Made by a program: the position numbers and the translations under genes
Notes under the pieces: model-generated
Told to the model about the DNA's origin: nothing
Database searches by the model: none
Seen by the model: the letters and a program-made list of their open reading frames with translations, nothing else
Assembly: GCA_945859605.1 (NCBI GenBank)
Contig: OX243825.1
Location: 33,433,698 to 33,497,697, forward strand
DNA from: Lumbricus rubellus
Taxonomy: Eukaryota; Annelida; Clitellata; Crassiclitellata; Lumbricidae
DNA length: 64,000 nt
Direction: 5' to 3'
Part shown: positions 19,646 to 31,671 of the stretch, in pieces
Numbering within the stretch: position 1 is the stretch's first letter
Layout: every line of letters starts with the position of its first letter

Positions 19646-21559
19646 CCTTATTATATGGTCCACGTGTAGGCTATATTGCGTAGTTGGTAGCCTAAGGTCA
19701 TTTAGCCACATTCGCAAGAGGTCGCCAATATAATTGTTACAGTCATAGGAACAATTTTGCAGTTGTTCATTTTGCGTTAGACTGCAAGGACGAACGTACG
19801 TTTAAGTTGTCAACCATTATCACAATCGATCGACGTTCAATGGGTCAATGTATTTATGGTGCGGATCATCGAAGGCTTTAGTTATAGTTCGGCTATAATC
19901 CAACAATATACTTTGCGAAAATATTTCGATTAGATTTGCTGTGGAGCATCCTACGGTGTTTTCGGTTTCGTAGCCTATTAGGCATACAAGTAATTTTGCT
20001 GGTGAAAGGGAAAACTACTTCTTACCCGATTGCAGACATGTCGTGTTCAATTGGAATTCGAATCATTATATGGATATATCTACTGAATATAACGGGTTAG
20101 TTACTTCTTATACCATTAATTGGTCAAAAATTGAATTATTAGAATGCCGTTTGTGGTGGCATGAGAATTGTAGAAAACTAACTTGACGATCAGACGCTAA
20201 TGTTTGTGGAGTTGGGATATGGGATGAAGACATTAGCCTACTTATGGGACCCTCAGAAGCACTAGAGGCTGAATCCCTCAACCCGTCTGGCAATCCTCCC
20301 GATTTGAGGGTTATTGCAATAATTCATATCGAACATTTACATAGCGCCCCTTCAAGCAAGCTACTCAGTGGTTCTCCTAGCTACAGTCCGATTTAAAAGT
20401 AAACTTGCATTTCAACGTCATAGATGATTCGTTGGTTGCAATATTATTGTTTTTAATCAATCCAACTTCAAAAAATTGGCAGGAATCCTTCTGATCGATT
20501 CAGTTTCTGCTTAGGCAAGATTTAGTTATAATCAATCGCCGTGTAGGCCATTTAAGGAGCAATTTTTTTATTGCTACAACTTCTGCTGAATTTAAAGTTA
20601 TTGTTCTTTAATCCAGCTTTGAATTCAGCAGGTTTGTCTTCATTAATCCCACTTCTATTTAAACAAAATGATTTTCTTCAATCCGACTTCTATTTTGTAA
20701 CAATTCTTTTCGTCAATCCGACTTCCATTGGGCCACCACGAAACCCATGTAGGCTAATGGCGAATAACTTACGAGGCTACGAGCTGAAATACACGTTTAA
20801 CACAACAACAATCTCACGGTTGGAAAAATAGGAGAGGCCCTGCGGAAAGAGGCGCAACCGCAAAATGGAGGTCATTCCAGGGCGAGGAGTCTAATATTGA
20901 AAACCAGCGATTCTGCCTGTAGTTGAAGTAGGCCTATGGGCAAAATGGGCCCCGCCTGTCGACTTTGTTTTGATTAAGTGAATAAGCTGGTTCGGTACTA
21001 TAAGTTTAATTCACCCAAATTAATTTCTGAATTATTTCAGTGACGCACATACACGCTTTTTTCAATCCGACTTCTATTTAGCTGACAAATTTTGGGATCA
21101 TTTTGTAGATTCACCAGACTATGCAACCTTTTGAGGCAATTATAGGCCGCCATTTTGGCCGCCATCTTGGTTTCTCATGTAGCCGCTAAAAATTAAGCTT
21201 GCCAACTACGATTTTCGTTATCAGGAGGATCAAAATAATTAGTGTAGAAAAGTCTGTTATTAAGTTGTTACTTGATTTGCTTCTAACAGTATCATTTCCA
21301 GACTCCAAGCCTAGTCCAATTAGCGGCCATCTCTTCTTCAGCCAAAATTAGACCACTTGCCGTGCTCCGATTTTATGTAACTTTTAGTATGTTCATCACC
21401 AGACCAAAGACACCAGAAAATCATCATAAAACGTTTTCTTGCAATTTTTTCCGGGTCATGTCGCAGATTGACCCGACAATATCAAAGCTTAAAACTTATC
21501 TAGTGTTTGCTAAGGCTTATTCCGCAGTTGGCTGTTTGTGAGGCGCCCTTGTAGCGGTA
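19646..21559. other. no gene; scattered LINE tail and repeat remnants
   Basis: An L2-type 3' tail in minus orientation lies near 20334-20395 (ATAGCGCCCCTTCAAGC). Inner-arm-like repeats (CAATCCGACTTCTATTT) occur at 20570-20735 and once near 21060. Otherwise AT-rich with no recognised coding region. Confidence 0.45.
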
Positions 21560-21584
21560 TGACCGCGTTACGGCGCCATATAAA

Positions 21585-22185
21585 TTGTCGTTATTATTAT
21601 TATTATTACACGGAAGAGGGGCGTTCCAGCAAATCGCCTTTTGCGGAATCGACCAATTTTCGGCAAACCCCTTATCGCACCGGTCGGGTCTCTGCACTTG
21701 GTCGTACAAACATATCCATTTCACCGAACCACATGTTGAAGTCAAGGGACAATATTACAGAGATCTTCCACTAATACAAGGTCCTTTGTCAGGCATTCGT
21801 GACATTACGGAGTAGGCTAAGCTTATTTCATTGTCCATCATAATAGCGCTTATGCGCACAGAGCTCGAGAGACCGTTGCGTAATGTAAACTGAAACTCCT
21901 CATTTCATTCCGCCTACTTTGTGGCCTACGAACAGCCTTGATTTAAATCCAGTAGACTATCAAATATGTAGTGTCATGCACGTAAATGTCTACATAATTT
22001 GAATAGGCTATGTGATGTCAACGAGTTGTGTCGTCGAATTGTGGAAGCATCGGACACAATGGATCAGCGCATCATTGATAAATCAGCCAAGAAATGGCGT
22101 ACGCGTTTTCGCGCATGCGTATCTACCAAAGGAGATATTTTGGAAAAAAACTTTAATTTCCGTAATGTTCAGAAATGATCCCTTA
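21585..22185 (+). pseudogene. Tc1/mariner-type transposase remnant
   Basis: Frameshifted pieces in order: VEVKGQYYRDLPLIQ near 21734-21780, AHRARETVA near 21850-21880, a PPTLWPTNSLDLNPVDYQI stretch near 21910-21965, and a C-terminal KKWRTRFRACVSTKG stretch near 22090-22135. These match successive blocks of mariner-type DD(E/D) transposases, including the NSPDLNPxDY block with a catalytic acidic residue. It is interrupted by stops and frame changes. A (TTA)n tract sits at its start. No terminal repeats were identified. Confidence 0.7.
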
Positions 22186-23416
22186 TCTTCACTTAAAATT
22201 TCGTCGACATAACCCGATGTTTGGCGGAATTACAGTAAAATATGTAGGGTACCGGTAACGTCTTTTTATGAATCACCGTGTACAATTGAAGATGGCATTA
22301 GATGTGTCTACTCCCTGGTGGCAATTGGAACTTCTGTGACCTTGGAACAGGGCGCAGAGTTTCATTACATCTATCTCCATTAATGGATCACTGACTGCAC
22401 CCAGGGTCTTCTATCCCCCCTAAGCAGCCGAGCTCAAGCCATCGTCTTCTCCCTTCCTTGGCAGACCGTCCGTTCCGGCAATAGGCCTGTGTAATCTTGT
22501 CCCTCTTCTCTGGAGAGTGAATATGTTTCTGGGTGGGGGAGGGGAAACGAGCGTCCAGTTTACGATCACCAAAGCACTGTAGCGCCGAGACGGAGAAGGG
22601 GCTTGGGGAGAGATGCGCTCCTACCCAAAGGAAATTATTGCAATCGCGACTTGCAATTTCAGCATTTTAAGCTGTAGCCTAATCTCAACAACATTTCTCT
22701 ACTATTTCAGTGGAGGAATTGCTGAAGAGAGTGGTCTAACACTTTAAACTAGGCATGCTTACAATAACAATTTCTTTTTGAGTTTCCACATTGCAATGGT
22801 AACAGTTAACGATGTCAACTTAGTAAAATTACGCAAAAACTTCAGTGCTGATTTAAGATTTCAATAAATAGGGGAACTCGGGCGAGATGGACCTTGGGGC
22901 ATGATGGATCCCGTCAATTTAAGGTATATATCATGTCGCCACATTCCGAATGAAATTTAATTACTGTAATACCGGGTAGGCCTACTGTTAACGTCTTGGT
23001 GATTTGTGCAAATTAAACGACAGAAAAGATCTTTTTATCGCTTTTTATGATGAAATGCTGATTTTCGACCTGTCCGATCCTATTTGCTGGAGACAGTTAT
23101 CTGCTAAGTATTCAATTGCACATTGTGACAGGCTTTCGATACAATTATATTTGATTAAACACCCTTTCTGCTGTATTAACGAATTCAATATTGGCTGGAT
23201 ACCCAGTAGATTTAATATTTTATTGGTAAAAAGTTTATACAACACTTTGCACGGGGGCAAGTTGGATCAGTCACCGACAGGGTCAGACGGATCCTGTGAT
23301 TCGTCTTGCACCATATGTGTAAATTTTTCTTATGATTCGACGTTTTGGATAGTAGTCGCAATCAATACAATAGAATAAAATGCAATGCACATAATAATAA
23401 TGTTGTTTTACTAAGT
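22186..23416. other. no gene recognised
   Basis: Contains a G-rich stretch near 22535-22640 whose GTAGCGCCGAG wording resembles 29840-29850, and one copy near 22771-22810 of the unit tandemly repeated at 29889-30298. A 124-codon frame at 23004-23378 shows no recognisable domain. Confidence 0.4.
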
Positions 23417-23760
23417 GTTCAAGAAACAAAACATTTTGAAATTTGACAGTCTGAAATTTGAAAGATAACAATGGAGAGAAGCCATTTAGTGGTAAAAAAT
23501 AGTTTTTTTTACACGTATTAACATTAAATCGCATTCATTATAATAGGATTGTATAGGCCTAGTTATATTAAAATAGAAAATAATATTATTATAATCATAA
23601 ATTTTTTGTTATGGTATAGGCCTACTATTAGCCTACAGTTCATGTGATGCAGAAATGTAGATAGTAACTAAAAATATTACGATTTGGTAAACATTTTCTA
23701 TGGGGGGGGAAGTAATTTAATTATGAGGAACTTCCTCTAGAGATGCCTATATTGAACACT
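23417..23760 (+). repeat. dispersed repeat shared with 31.9-32.5 kb
   Basis: AAACATTTTGAAATTTGACA and the following text match the start of 31898-32480 with scattered changes. Both copies end in a G-run followed by a GAACACTGC/AAACACTGC stretch. I do not recognise the family. Confidence 0.6.
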
Positions 23761-24277
23761 GCCCATCTTGGCCAGTCTTCCCCCTACCGACGTGAGTTTT
23801 GGCTCTTTTCTTATTTCCCCCCCTGTTTTTCACTGGGCGCAAGTTGCGCCCACCATGCATAGGGATAGAAGCCCCTGACTGCACCCTTGACGAATTACAG
23901 CATACAGGAAGACATCTATAACACCAAGTTGACATGTGCTGGACTGCTGGTGTATTGTATTGTCATCACATGGGATAGGCCATTCCCATACCACAGACTT
24001 CGAACACTTAAAAAGTAGCACAGAGGGTCTTGATGATGGAGAGAATTATGACAGGAAGTCTCAACATAGCAGACTTTATAAGGTACGCACGTTGAGCTTG
24101 TGTTCAGCAGTGGAAGAACTTCTATCCTTCCCATTGTGCCAGATTGCTGAACAAAACTTTTTCAAAATACTTTTCACACTACTTTAGTGTTTTTAAATTT
24201 TAAATTTGGATAAATTACATTGAACATGCTTTCCTCACAAATAGTAGGCTACCGATATTTTTATATGCCATTAAATT

Positions 24278-26179
24278 GGTTCTAGGACAATTAACCCATG
24301 GACAATTACCCCCCCCCCTGGACAATTACCCCGGACAATTACCCCTGGACAATTACCCCCTAGGACAATTACCCCTGGACAATTACAAGTATACATTAAT
24401 GTAACATCATGAATTGATAGTGGCACCCATAAATTCCAAGGACCATCTTTCTAACCCATAATCAAGATGTCAAGTGTATTTAAATAAATAGATAAGTATA
24501 AGATTATATTATACAAACAGAAGCTTATTTCAAGCTCTTTATGTTAGAAAACTGTTGCTGAATTAGAGGTAATTTCAAAATTTTGCCTGCCAACTTTAAA
24601 CTAAAGTTTTTCGCTTGCTATTTGCTTTTAATACAATTGGATTGTTTAGGCTACTTATAATTGCTTTTTACACCGCTAATTTAGGTTATTCCAGTATTTT
24701 TTACAGTAATTTGTTAAGCCCATCTTGAATATGATAATTATGAGATTAATGTTGGTCTTTTGACTTTGTGTAATAATGGCTCATTTGACAAAAACCGCAG
24801 CTATCATGGCATCATCCAGAGGTTTCCAAAGTTGCTGGCTCTGATGGATGCCAAGAACATTCTTTCTAGACAGTCACAAAATAAAATGGAGAAATGTTGA
24901 AGAATTTCATATTTCGTTAAGAAAATGAATTAACAGTTGGTGATGTCACAAAAGTAGTAATGGTTGCTATCTTGGTAATCAGTTTTCAATCTAGGCATCT
25001 CCGAATGACATTGAATCAAAATATGATTCAGTTGTTCAAATTTGGCTATGAGAAAAAATGCAAAGTTTGCATAATTTTTTGAATGCAAAATTCCTAAGTA
25101 ACCCTTTTAAAAATTGAGTGAAATTTAAAAAATATAGACAGGCTGCATAATAATCTAGATGGAAGTATGGTTTGCTTAAATCATACCTCACTGCTATGCT
25201 AGCCTTGTGCCAAGTTTGGCTATTCATCGTGGAGAAAATGGCAAATTTTAGGAAAGTCGTTGAATTATTAAAGCAACAGCCAATAAAAAATTATCTAAAT
25301 TTCATTAAAAATTGTTCACAAATTATTGTTTTAATGTCATTAAACAATAATTATTTATAATTTCATCGAAAACAAAAAATCGGAAAAATTAGTCTTTTCA
25401 CATGTTGGTCATTAGATATATCTAGGAAGCACGTGTTGTGGCATAGGCCTAGGCCTAGTTTGGGGCTATCATGGAATGCCTGGACAGGAAATCCTCTAAT
25501 GGAGGTGTATGTCACAAAGAGATCTCTTTAAACTGTTTGACCTTCTTACTACTCAGGGTCAAGAATTAGCCAAAACCTGCCTATCGAGCTTAAATTTAAA
25601 ATTTTAAGAATGATTAAGAACATCTAAAATGTTTCAAGTTATATTTCAAATTCAATTTTTGTGAGACTGTCATTGATTCTACATTAGCTTGATAGAGTGA
25701 TTTAAAAGACACATTTTTGACGAAAATGTTTGTTTAATTGTATGCCTCCTTGGAGTACGGTCGAAAAGCGAATTTTTTCATTTTTTTTAAGTTTAAATAA
25801 AATCTTGCAGAAAATTGGTATCAGTAAACATTCTTCAATTTTGTTGAAACTTGGCAAATAAATCACTAATAGCATATGGAACAAGGGCAGCCTTGTGGAG
25901 AATTGAATTTCCAAATTTTATATTTGTGGGCCATCCTAATACATACGTGCATACATACATACATACATGCATGCATGCATGCATACATGCATACATACAT
26001 ACATACACACACAAAGAAACTTAAATACACACATACTTATGTACTTACATACATACATGCATGCACATATACATAGACATAGATACATACATATTTCTTT
26101 ATACTGTATTCATACATACACTCAGCAAGGGGGTAATTGTTCGGGGGGTAATTGTCCGGGGGGTGATTATCCTGTCACC
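24278..26179. mobile_element. foldback element, GGACAATTACCCC family
   Basis: The left end begins GGTTCTAGGACAATTAACCC and continues with about six 14-16-bp units of GGACAATTACCCCT type to 24390. The right end carries the inverted form (GGGGGTAATTGTCC) and ends ATCCTGTCACC. CATTAAATT flanks both sides (24269-24277 and 26180-26188), a 9-bp duplication. The interior is AT-rich with no recognised gene and contains an (ACAT)n microsatellite at 25945-26110. Confidence 0.85.
25945..26110. repeat. (ACAT)n microsatellite
   Basis: Imperfect ACAT/GCAT units inside the foldback element. The related element at 45.3-46.7 kb holds a much longer tract of the same unit. Confidence 0.9.
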
Positions 26180-26962
26180 CATTAAATTGTGTGTTTCTCT
26201 GGATCTTGATGTTAACGGACTCTGACTAGAACTAGAACCCATCTCTAGTGTCTTGGACTCGGAGTCGAAAATCTTTGGGCGCAGACAATGTTTGTTTTTT
26301 AATCAAAAATTTTATGTTAAGAATTTTTTTCGCAATTTAACCCTTTAGTACCTAGCCTCCCCAAAAATGGGACACGACTTCAAAAATTCACAGAAAATTA
26401 AATATGCATTGAAGATGCAATATAATTTAATAGGCGTCACGCTAACATGTTGATAAAGTGATTCTGGCAAAAAATGCGCACCAAAAATTTTTTTATCGAC
26501 CGAAAATTGTGTTATTAATCACGCCATTGACCTATTTTTGCAAACATTGCGGACTTTCCGCGTCTTATTTAAAAAATTGTTTGCGCATTTCTACAAATTT
26601 GTTTTTTTGGTTTCACAAACGTTGGTATATGTTATTAAATCAATAATAATTTATATAAAATTCATTTTAATAAAATATAATATATGCATTTATCCCTGAA
26701 GCGCTGTCCCATTTTTGAGGACGCAAGGCACGAACGGGTACGTGAAGTTCAGTACACGCAGTTTTGCATCTCGTATGACACTCTAGTCAGATAATGTTTG
26801 AAAAGTAAAAGACCAATAAAGATTAAAAAGAAGTATAAACGGTGGTTTGTAGGCAGAAGTATCACTCGCAGTGACAGTTAGCTTTGTATGATGTTATTTG
26901 ACTCAAAAATTTATTGACAACTTCAACTGTAGGCTACATCAGGCCTATGTATACATGTATTA
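26180..26962. other. no gene recognised
   Basis: AT-rich sequence. No coding, RNA or element structure was identified. Confidence 0.45.
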
Positions 26963-27870
26963 CAGTAGGGTGGAGTGAGAGAAAATAATTATTTCCTTTT
27001 TATAAGCTAGACTATTAAAAATGTGCCAAATGTCCATAGTAACAATCCTGCCAAATGATATTATTTTCTGAAAACTGCTTGATAGCCCTTCGCCCAATTG
27101 AAATAATTGGCAATGTAACCATTTAAGTGGGCTTTTAAATGAAGCATTTCGACGATGTCAAAGGTAGGTTTGATTTAGCTCTAACCATAAGCCTAGATCT
27201 AACCCTAACAGAAGCCCTAACACTAGATCTAACCTTAACAGAAACCCTAACCCTACATGTAGCTCTAACCCAGTGGTGTAGTGGGGGGACGCGGGGGAAC
27301 GCCGTTCCCCACTTTTTTCCAGGGATAATGGAATATTAATAATACTACTACTACTAATATTATTATAAAGAGCGTTCCCCCACTTCCTTTTTTAGGACTC
27401 AGAAGAATTTTGTTCACTTTTTTCACTCCACCCTAATGTATAGTCTACATGAATATTTCACATGACATGTAGTTTCTGGACGATTTTTATACAATGTATA
27501 GTCTACATGAATATTTCACATGACATGTAGTTTCTGGACGATTTTTATACATCATGTAGACTATGCATTAGGGTGGAGTGAAAAAAGGAAAACAATTCTT
27601 CTGAATTTCAATTAGCTAGATAATGTCAAAAGGTGCCAATAGATCAATAGAACACTGTGCAAAAATTACAAACTTTTTGATTAATGTTTTGATCGCCCTT
27701 TGCAACTTTTTATTTTGCAATACCAATGGGATTGTAGGGCCATGTAGTTTCTGGACGATTTTTATACATTGTATAAAAATCGTTCAGAAACTACTAGGCC
27801 TATGCGATGTAATGCAAAATAATAGTCAAAATACACTCATTCTGTTGTATGCAGTTGCTAGAAATTAAAT
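26963..27870. repeat. TAGGGTGGAGTGA repeat cluster with tandem and hairpin segments
   Basis: TAGGGTGGAGTGA occurs in forward orientation near 26966 and 27570 and inverted near 27424-27436. The two forward copies share further matching pieces (TGCCAA, GATAGCCCTT / GATCGCCCTT). A 58-bp unit is tandemly duplicated at 27435-27550. A near-perfect hairpin of TAGTTTCTGGACGATTTTTA and its complement lies at 27744-27798. These look like related non-autonomous element ends, but I could not fix boundaries. Confidence 0.5.
27177..27272 (+). repeat. degenerate CCCTAA-like stretch
   Basis: Irregular units such as TCTAACCCTAACAG and ACCCTAACCCTA. The spacing is not a clean 6-bp telomere repeat. It is more likely a dispersed-repeat component than an internal telomere. 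Confidence 0.5.
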
Positions 27871-28052
27871 TGAATTAATTATAATTTATTTGAAATAAAT
27901 TTTAAAAAATCAGTCGCTGTGTAATTTGTCATTTTTTGTAAGGTGTCAGCCAAACTCAAGAATTGTCAATGTGTCATAATGAAAACTATTAGGCTGATCG
28001 ATGTGAGATGCATTCCTTAAGTTTGTCAATATCGTGTAAATTATGTTATTAG

Positions 28053-28370
28053 CCGTTGAAGTACGTGGGCAAGTTCCGCTTCCGAATGCAGTCATCAGAA
28101 TCAACGGCCAAACGATGTTGGACTGTCACACTACTGCGAACGATCTGCCACTTTCATACTGGAGACATTCACCGAATGGAAACAGCCTCATAACAATATC
28201 AGTTGGTTGCAACCCATCCGCTGGATACGATCCAGCGTATTACAGAACAGAACTGATAGGAGGCAACATATGCAGACTGACGATTGCAAATGTTACGATG
28301 CAGCAGGCTGGAGTCTATCAATGCTTTGATGGCGCAAATGTCATATACAGAAGCTTAGTCACGGTTATTG
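28053..28370 (+). CDS. Ig-domain exon 1 of an immunoglobulin-superfamily gene
   Basis: A 318-bp exon encodes one Ig-like domain. Seen: a first cysteine in TMLDCHTTAN, a tryptophan in LSYWRHSP, and the C-terminal block LTIANVTMQQAGVYQCFDG with the second cysteine and the D/A-G-x-Y-x-C signature. The acceptor TTATTAG precedes 28053 and the donor GTGAGT starts at 28371. The exon is phase 1 at both ends, as is usual for Ig-domain exons. Such domains serve recognition or adhesion, normally on the cell surface or secreted. No signal peptide or membrane segment is visible in the window, so the full protein is unknown. Exon 2 at 47786 joins in matching phase. Confidence 0.8.
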
Positions 28371-28576
28371 GTGAGTTACAAGATACGTATTACTTTCAAG
28401 GTGAACTTATACGGAATGTTTGAATGGATTGAGCTACAGAAATTTATGTTTGTTTCACGACAAGGCCTGATTTTGTTGTTTTGCCTGTTGTAGTTTAATT
28501 TGATCTGAACTTGCCATGACCAACTACGCCCATGTAACTACATGGCTGTGTTACGCCTCTTTATATTATTGTCATA

Positions 28577-28608
<32 letters not shown>

Positions 28609-29289
28609 ACACATTTATTTTTTCCAAAGAAAATAACAAAGTCATTTAAAGTCTAATGGAATTGCCCCTGTTCACAATAAGAACTAACATAGTTCTTCAG
28701 TGCAAGACCTCCTTTGCGACCCTTTTTTATTGGAGAGCTATTGAAATAATTCTATTCATAGACGGAGACTTGGTCCTGGTTTTAAGGGGCCAATTCGCGG
28801 TTTAAGGACAATCGCCGAGGCGCTCAGCGACAAGCAGCGTAGGGGTTTAGAGTAGGGGATGTGATACTCCGAATTTTCGAAAATATTTATTGCCACACTG
28901 CGATGGCATCTTAGGCTGTCATTTTGACGAAATTGGTCATCATAGTCGTGGTTTAATAGTCTACTTGAAAAGCATCCTTGCCATTGTTTTAAAAATACCC
29001 ACACTGAAATAGTGACATCTTAAGATGTTATCTCATCAAAATTTCTTATTATTTCCTTGCTTAAAAACATGATTTAAAATTTCAATAAATGTTCTTAGCA
29101 ATAATTGTTGTTTAAAAAAGATCACTCTTTGGATCAATATGTATTTCTCTTGGATTCCACACAGAAGAAAACTAGGCCTACAATCTTCGTTAGCATGGGC
29201 ATCGTGGAGCACTCTCCCCTAATATAATTAGGTCAACAGACGCAACTTTTGCACAAGAAATCAAACAATTTTGTGTACATTATTTGCTT
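28371..29289. other. intronic spacer with (TTA)n and GC-rich repeat piece
   Basis: A (TTA)n tract lies near 28575-28608. A GC-rich piece at 28765-28860 resembles those at 800-960 and 29790-29880. No coding region is recognised. Confidence 0.4.
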
Positions 29290-29522
29290 ATAATATTATG
29301 CACACTTTTTATAACGCCCCTTCAAGCTCTATATATACTCAGAGGTGCTCCCTACTGCAGCGCGGACACTACATCGGAGTTTCGCGCAGAAGCGCTGAGC
29401 AATTGCGAGTGAAGGACTTGCCCAAGGTCCCTACGCGGCGACTTGAGATGGATTCGAACCTGCAATCCTTCGGCTGCAAGGCGATGAACATACCCACTAC
29501 AGTGACTACACCACCGCGTCCC
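29290..29522 (-). repeat. tRNA-derived SINE sharing its tail with the local L2-like LINE
   Basis: Read on the minus strand, the 5' head is tRNA-like: GGTGTAGTCACTGTAGTGGG fits a pol III A-box region and GGTTCGAATCC is an exact B box. A middle segment GGGCAAGTCCTTCACTCGC resembles conserved cores of animal SINEs. The 3' end, AGCTTGAAGGGGCGTTATAA, matches the L2-like LINE tails at 370-390 and near 32975. The tRNA-like head is imperfect, so this is a retroposon rather than a tRNA gene. Confidence 0.8.
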
Positions 29523-29888
29523 AAACATTATCCACTATTTAGTCAGTCAATAGTAACACTGTGGAAATAGTTTTCATATAGTCTTTCAAATAGTTTTGAA
29601 AATTTAGTCAAAGCTGATTTGTTAAAGCAGACAAAACAATATTCCGCTTTTGTGATGCTGGGAGGTGACTCTCGCGCAGTGAAGAACACTATTGAGCATG
29701 TAAAATAAAAGGAATCAATGTAATTAAAATCGTCGCCTTCGTCCCAGTTTTTAATCTAGTCCCCCTCCGCTGCGGGTGGAATTCAGGTTTCTGGGGGAGA
29801 CAATCGAGCGTCCGAAGGACGCTCGTGAGGCGCGTAGCGCCGAGGCCCGTAGGGGAGGGGTATGGAGAGGGGGATGTTCCAACTCCCC
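29523..29888. other. no gene; GC-rich dispersed repeat at the end
   Basis: AT-rich until 29750, then GC-rich sequence containing the hairpin-like GAGCGTCCGAAGGACGCTCG at 29806-29825 and GCGTAGCGCCGAGGCCCG. No coding region is recognised. Confidence 0.45.
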
Positions 29889-30298
29889 ATCAGAAACTTT
29901 CTGAATTTCCACATTGCAATGGTAGCATTTTAAGGTGTCATCTTAACAAAATACCTGTACTTTTTCAGAGCCTCATCAGAAACTTTTTGAATTTCCACAT
30001 TGCAATGGTAGCATTTTAAGGCGTCATCTTAACAAAAAATACCTGTATTTTTTCAGAGCCTTATCAGAAACTTTTTGAATTTCCACATTGCAATGGTAGC
30101 ATTTTAAGGTGTCATCTTAACAAAATACCTGTACTTTTTCAGAGCCTCATCAGAAACTTTTTGAATTTCCACATTGCAATGGTAGCATTTTAAGGCGTCA
30201 TCCTAACAAAAAAGACCTGTACTTTTTCAGAGCCTCATCAGAAACTTTTTGAATTTCCACATTGCAATGGCAGCATTTTAAGGTGTCATCTTAACAAA
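29889..30298 (+). repeat. tandem repeat, about 87 bp, five copies
   Basis: Copies start at 29889, 29975, 30063, 30149 and 30237, so the period alternates 86 and 88 bp. Each contains ATCAGAAACTTTTTGAATTT and CCACATTGCAATGGTAGC. Copies differ by few bases. The alternation suggests duplication of a two-copy block. Confidence 0.9.
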
Positions 30299-30442
30299 TA
30301 ACTCCATTAGACTATTCAGTACTGATAAAAAAAGTGTTTTAGGATTCAATATATATATGATTATAATTACAATAAAAATATCTTTATGCATCGATTTCAG
30401 CAGCTCAGTTCTCCTGTTGCTGAGTTATCGCAGACATAAATA

Positions 30443-31671
30443 TAGGGTGTTTCGATAGGTCGTGAACGATTTTGAATGCAGACAAATATATGTTGCACAC
30501 ATTATATTGTGGAAAGTTTTATACTGGCGGATAGGTTATTCAAATGAAAATGTTAATATAAAAAAATTAGATCACTAGCTCACTTAATAAAATTGTAGCG
30601 CCAATACCCGTGACGTCATCAAACTCGTGCCAAGTAAACGTCCAGTTTTGCCGCAAACAATATTGTAGACCTACGACCATCATTGTTAATCCACACATAA
30701 TTAATTAATACAAATTATTATCATTTAGTATTTAATAATGTTTCCTATACTCTTTATTACAGCCTCAAGTCGATTAGCCATCGCGCCAAACAGATTTTTC
30801 ACAGTTGTCAGAGGTAGGCTAGGCCTATCGATGTCCATGCCTTACGAAGCCGACGTTTTAAGCCTTTAAGGTGTTCAGTGTCTGGGGTTCGCGTTCGGTA
30901 TAAACAGTTGGATTAACAAAACTTCATAATTATCATTCCAAATAAAACTTCAGTCACTTCGACTTATTACATCAATGAGATACTGGAGAAAGAAGTCAAA
31001 CTCGCATTCCAGCGAAGTGTAGGCCTAGTCTGCGCTCAGTTAACAGCCACAACAATGTTTCATAATAACGGCGAAGGATTATTTCAACAAGACGGTGCAC
31101 GTGCAAACACATCAAAGGCCTCAGTCAAATGGTTGAACAAGAATATCAATGGATAGCCTACATCTCATCGAGGGACTGACCGCCTAATTCGCCGGATTTG
31201 TCACCAATGGAAAATGTTTAGAGTATTATGGCGGCAACTGTTTATGCGGATACCGAACCCCAAACGACCTTAAAACGTCGGCTTTGTAAGGCATGGACAT
31301 CAATAGGCCTACCTCTGACAACTCAGAAAATCTATTTGGCTCGATGACTAATCGACTTGAGGCTGTAATAAAGAGTAAAGGAAACATTATTAAATACTAA
31401 ATGATGATTTATATTAATTAATTATGTGTGAATTAACAATGATGGTCGTACAATATTGTTTGCGGCAAAACTGGACGTTTACTTGGCACGAATTTTATGA
31501 CGTCACGGAAATTGGCGCTAAAGTTTGATTAAGTGAGCTAGTGATCTAATTTTTTATATTAACATTTTCCTTTGAATAACCTATCCGCCAATATAAAACT
31601 TTCCACATTATATTGTGTATAACATATATTTGTCTGCATTCAAAATCGTTCACGACCTATCGAGACACCCT
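30443..31671 (+). mobile_element. snap-back Tc1/mariner element with arms of about 440-470 bp
   Basis: The ends are TAGGGTGTTTCGATAGGTCG and TAGGGTGTCTCGATAGGTCG (minus), flanked by TA, the mariner target. The arms, 30443-30910 and 31235-31671, are inverted copies of each other with small indels. The central and right parts still encode the end of a transposase on the + strand: FQQDGARANTSKASVKWLN near 31081-31137, then frameshifted text matching the WP...RD-P-NSPDLSPMEN block. The left arm is an inverted copy of the right arm, including the transposase C-terminal coding. Confidence 0.8.

Noticed and set aside
22535..22640. CpG-rich promoter of a gene
   Set aside because: The wording matches dispersed GC-rich repeat pieces elsewhere in the window and no exon follows.
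27177..27272. Internal telomere repeat
   Set aside because: Units are irregular in length and sequence.
29440..29522. A tRNA gene on the minus strand
   Set aside because: The B box is exact but the acceptor stem and overall fold are not convincing, and a LINE-like tail follows; a SINE fits better.
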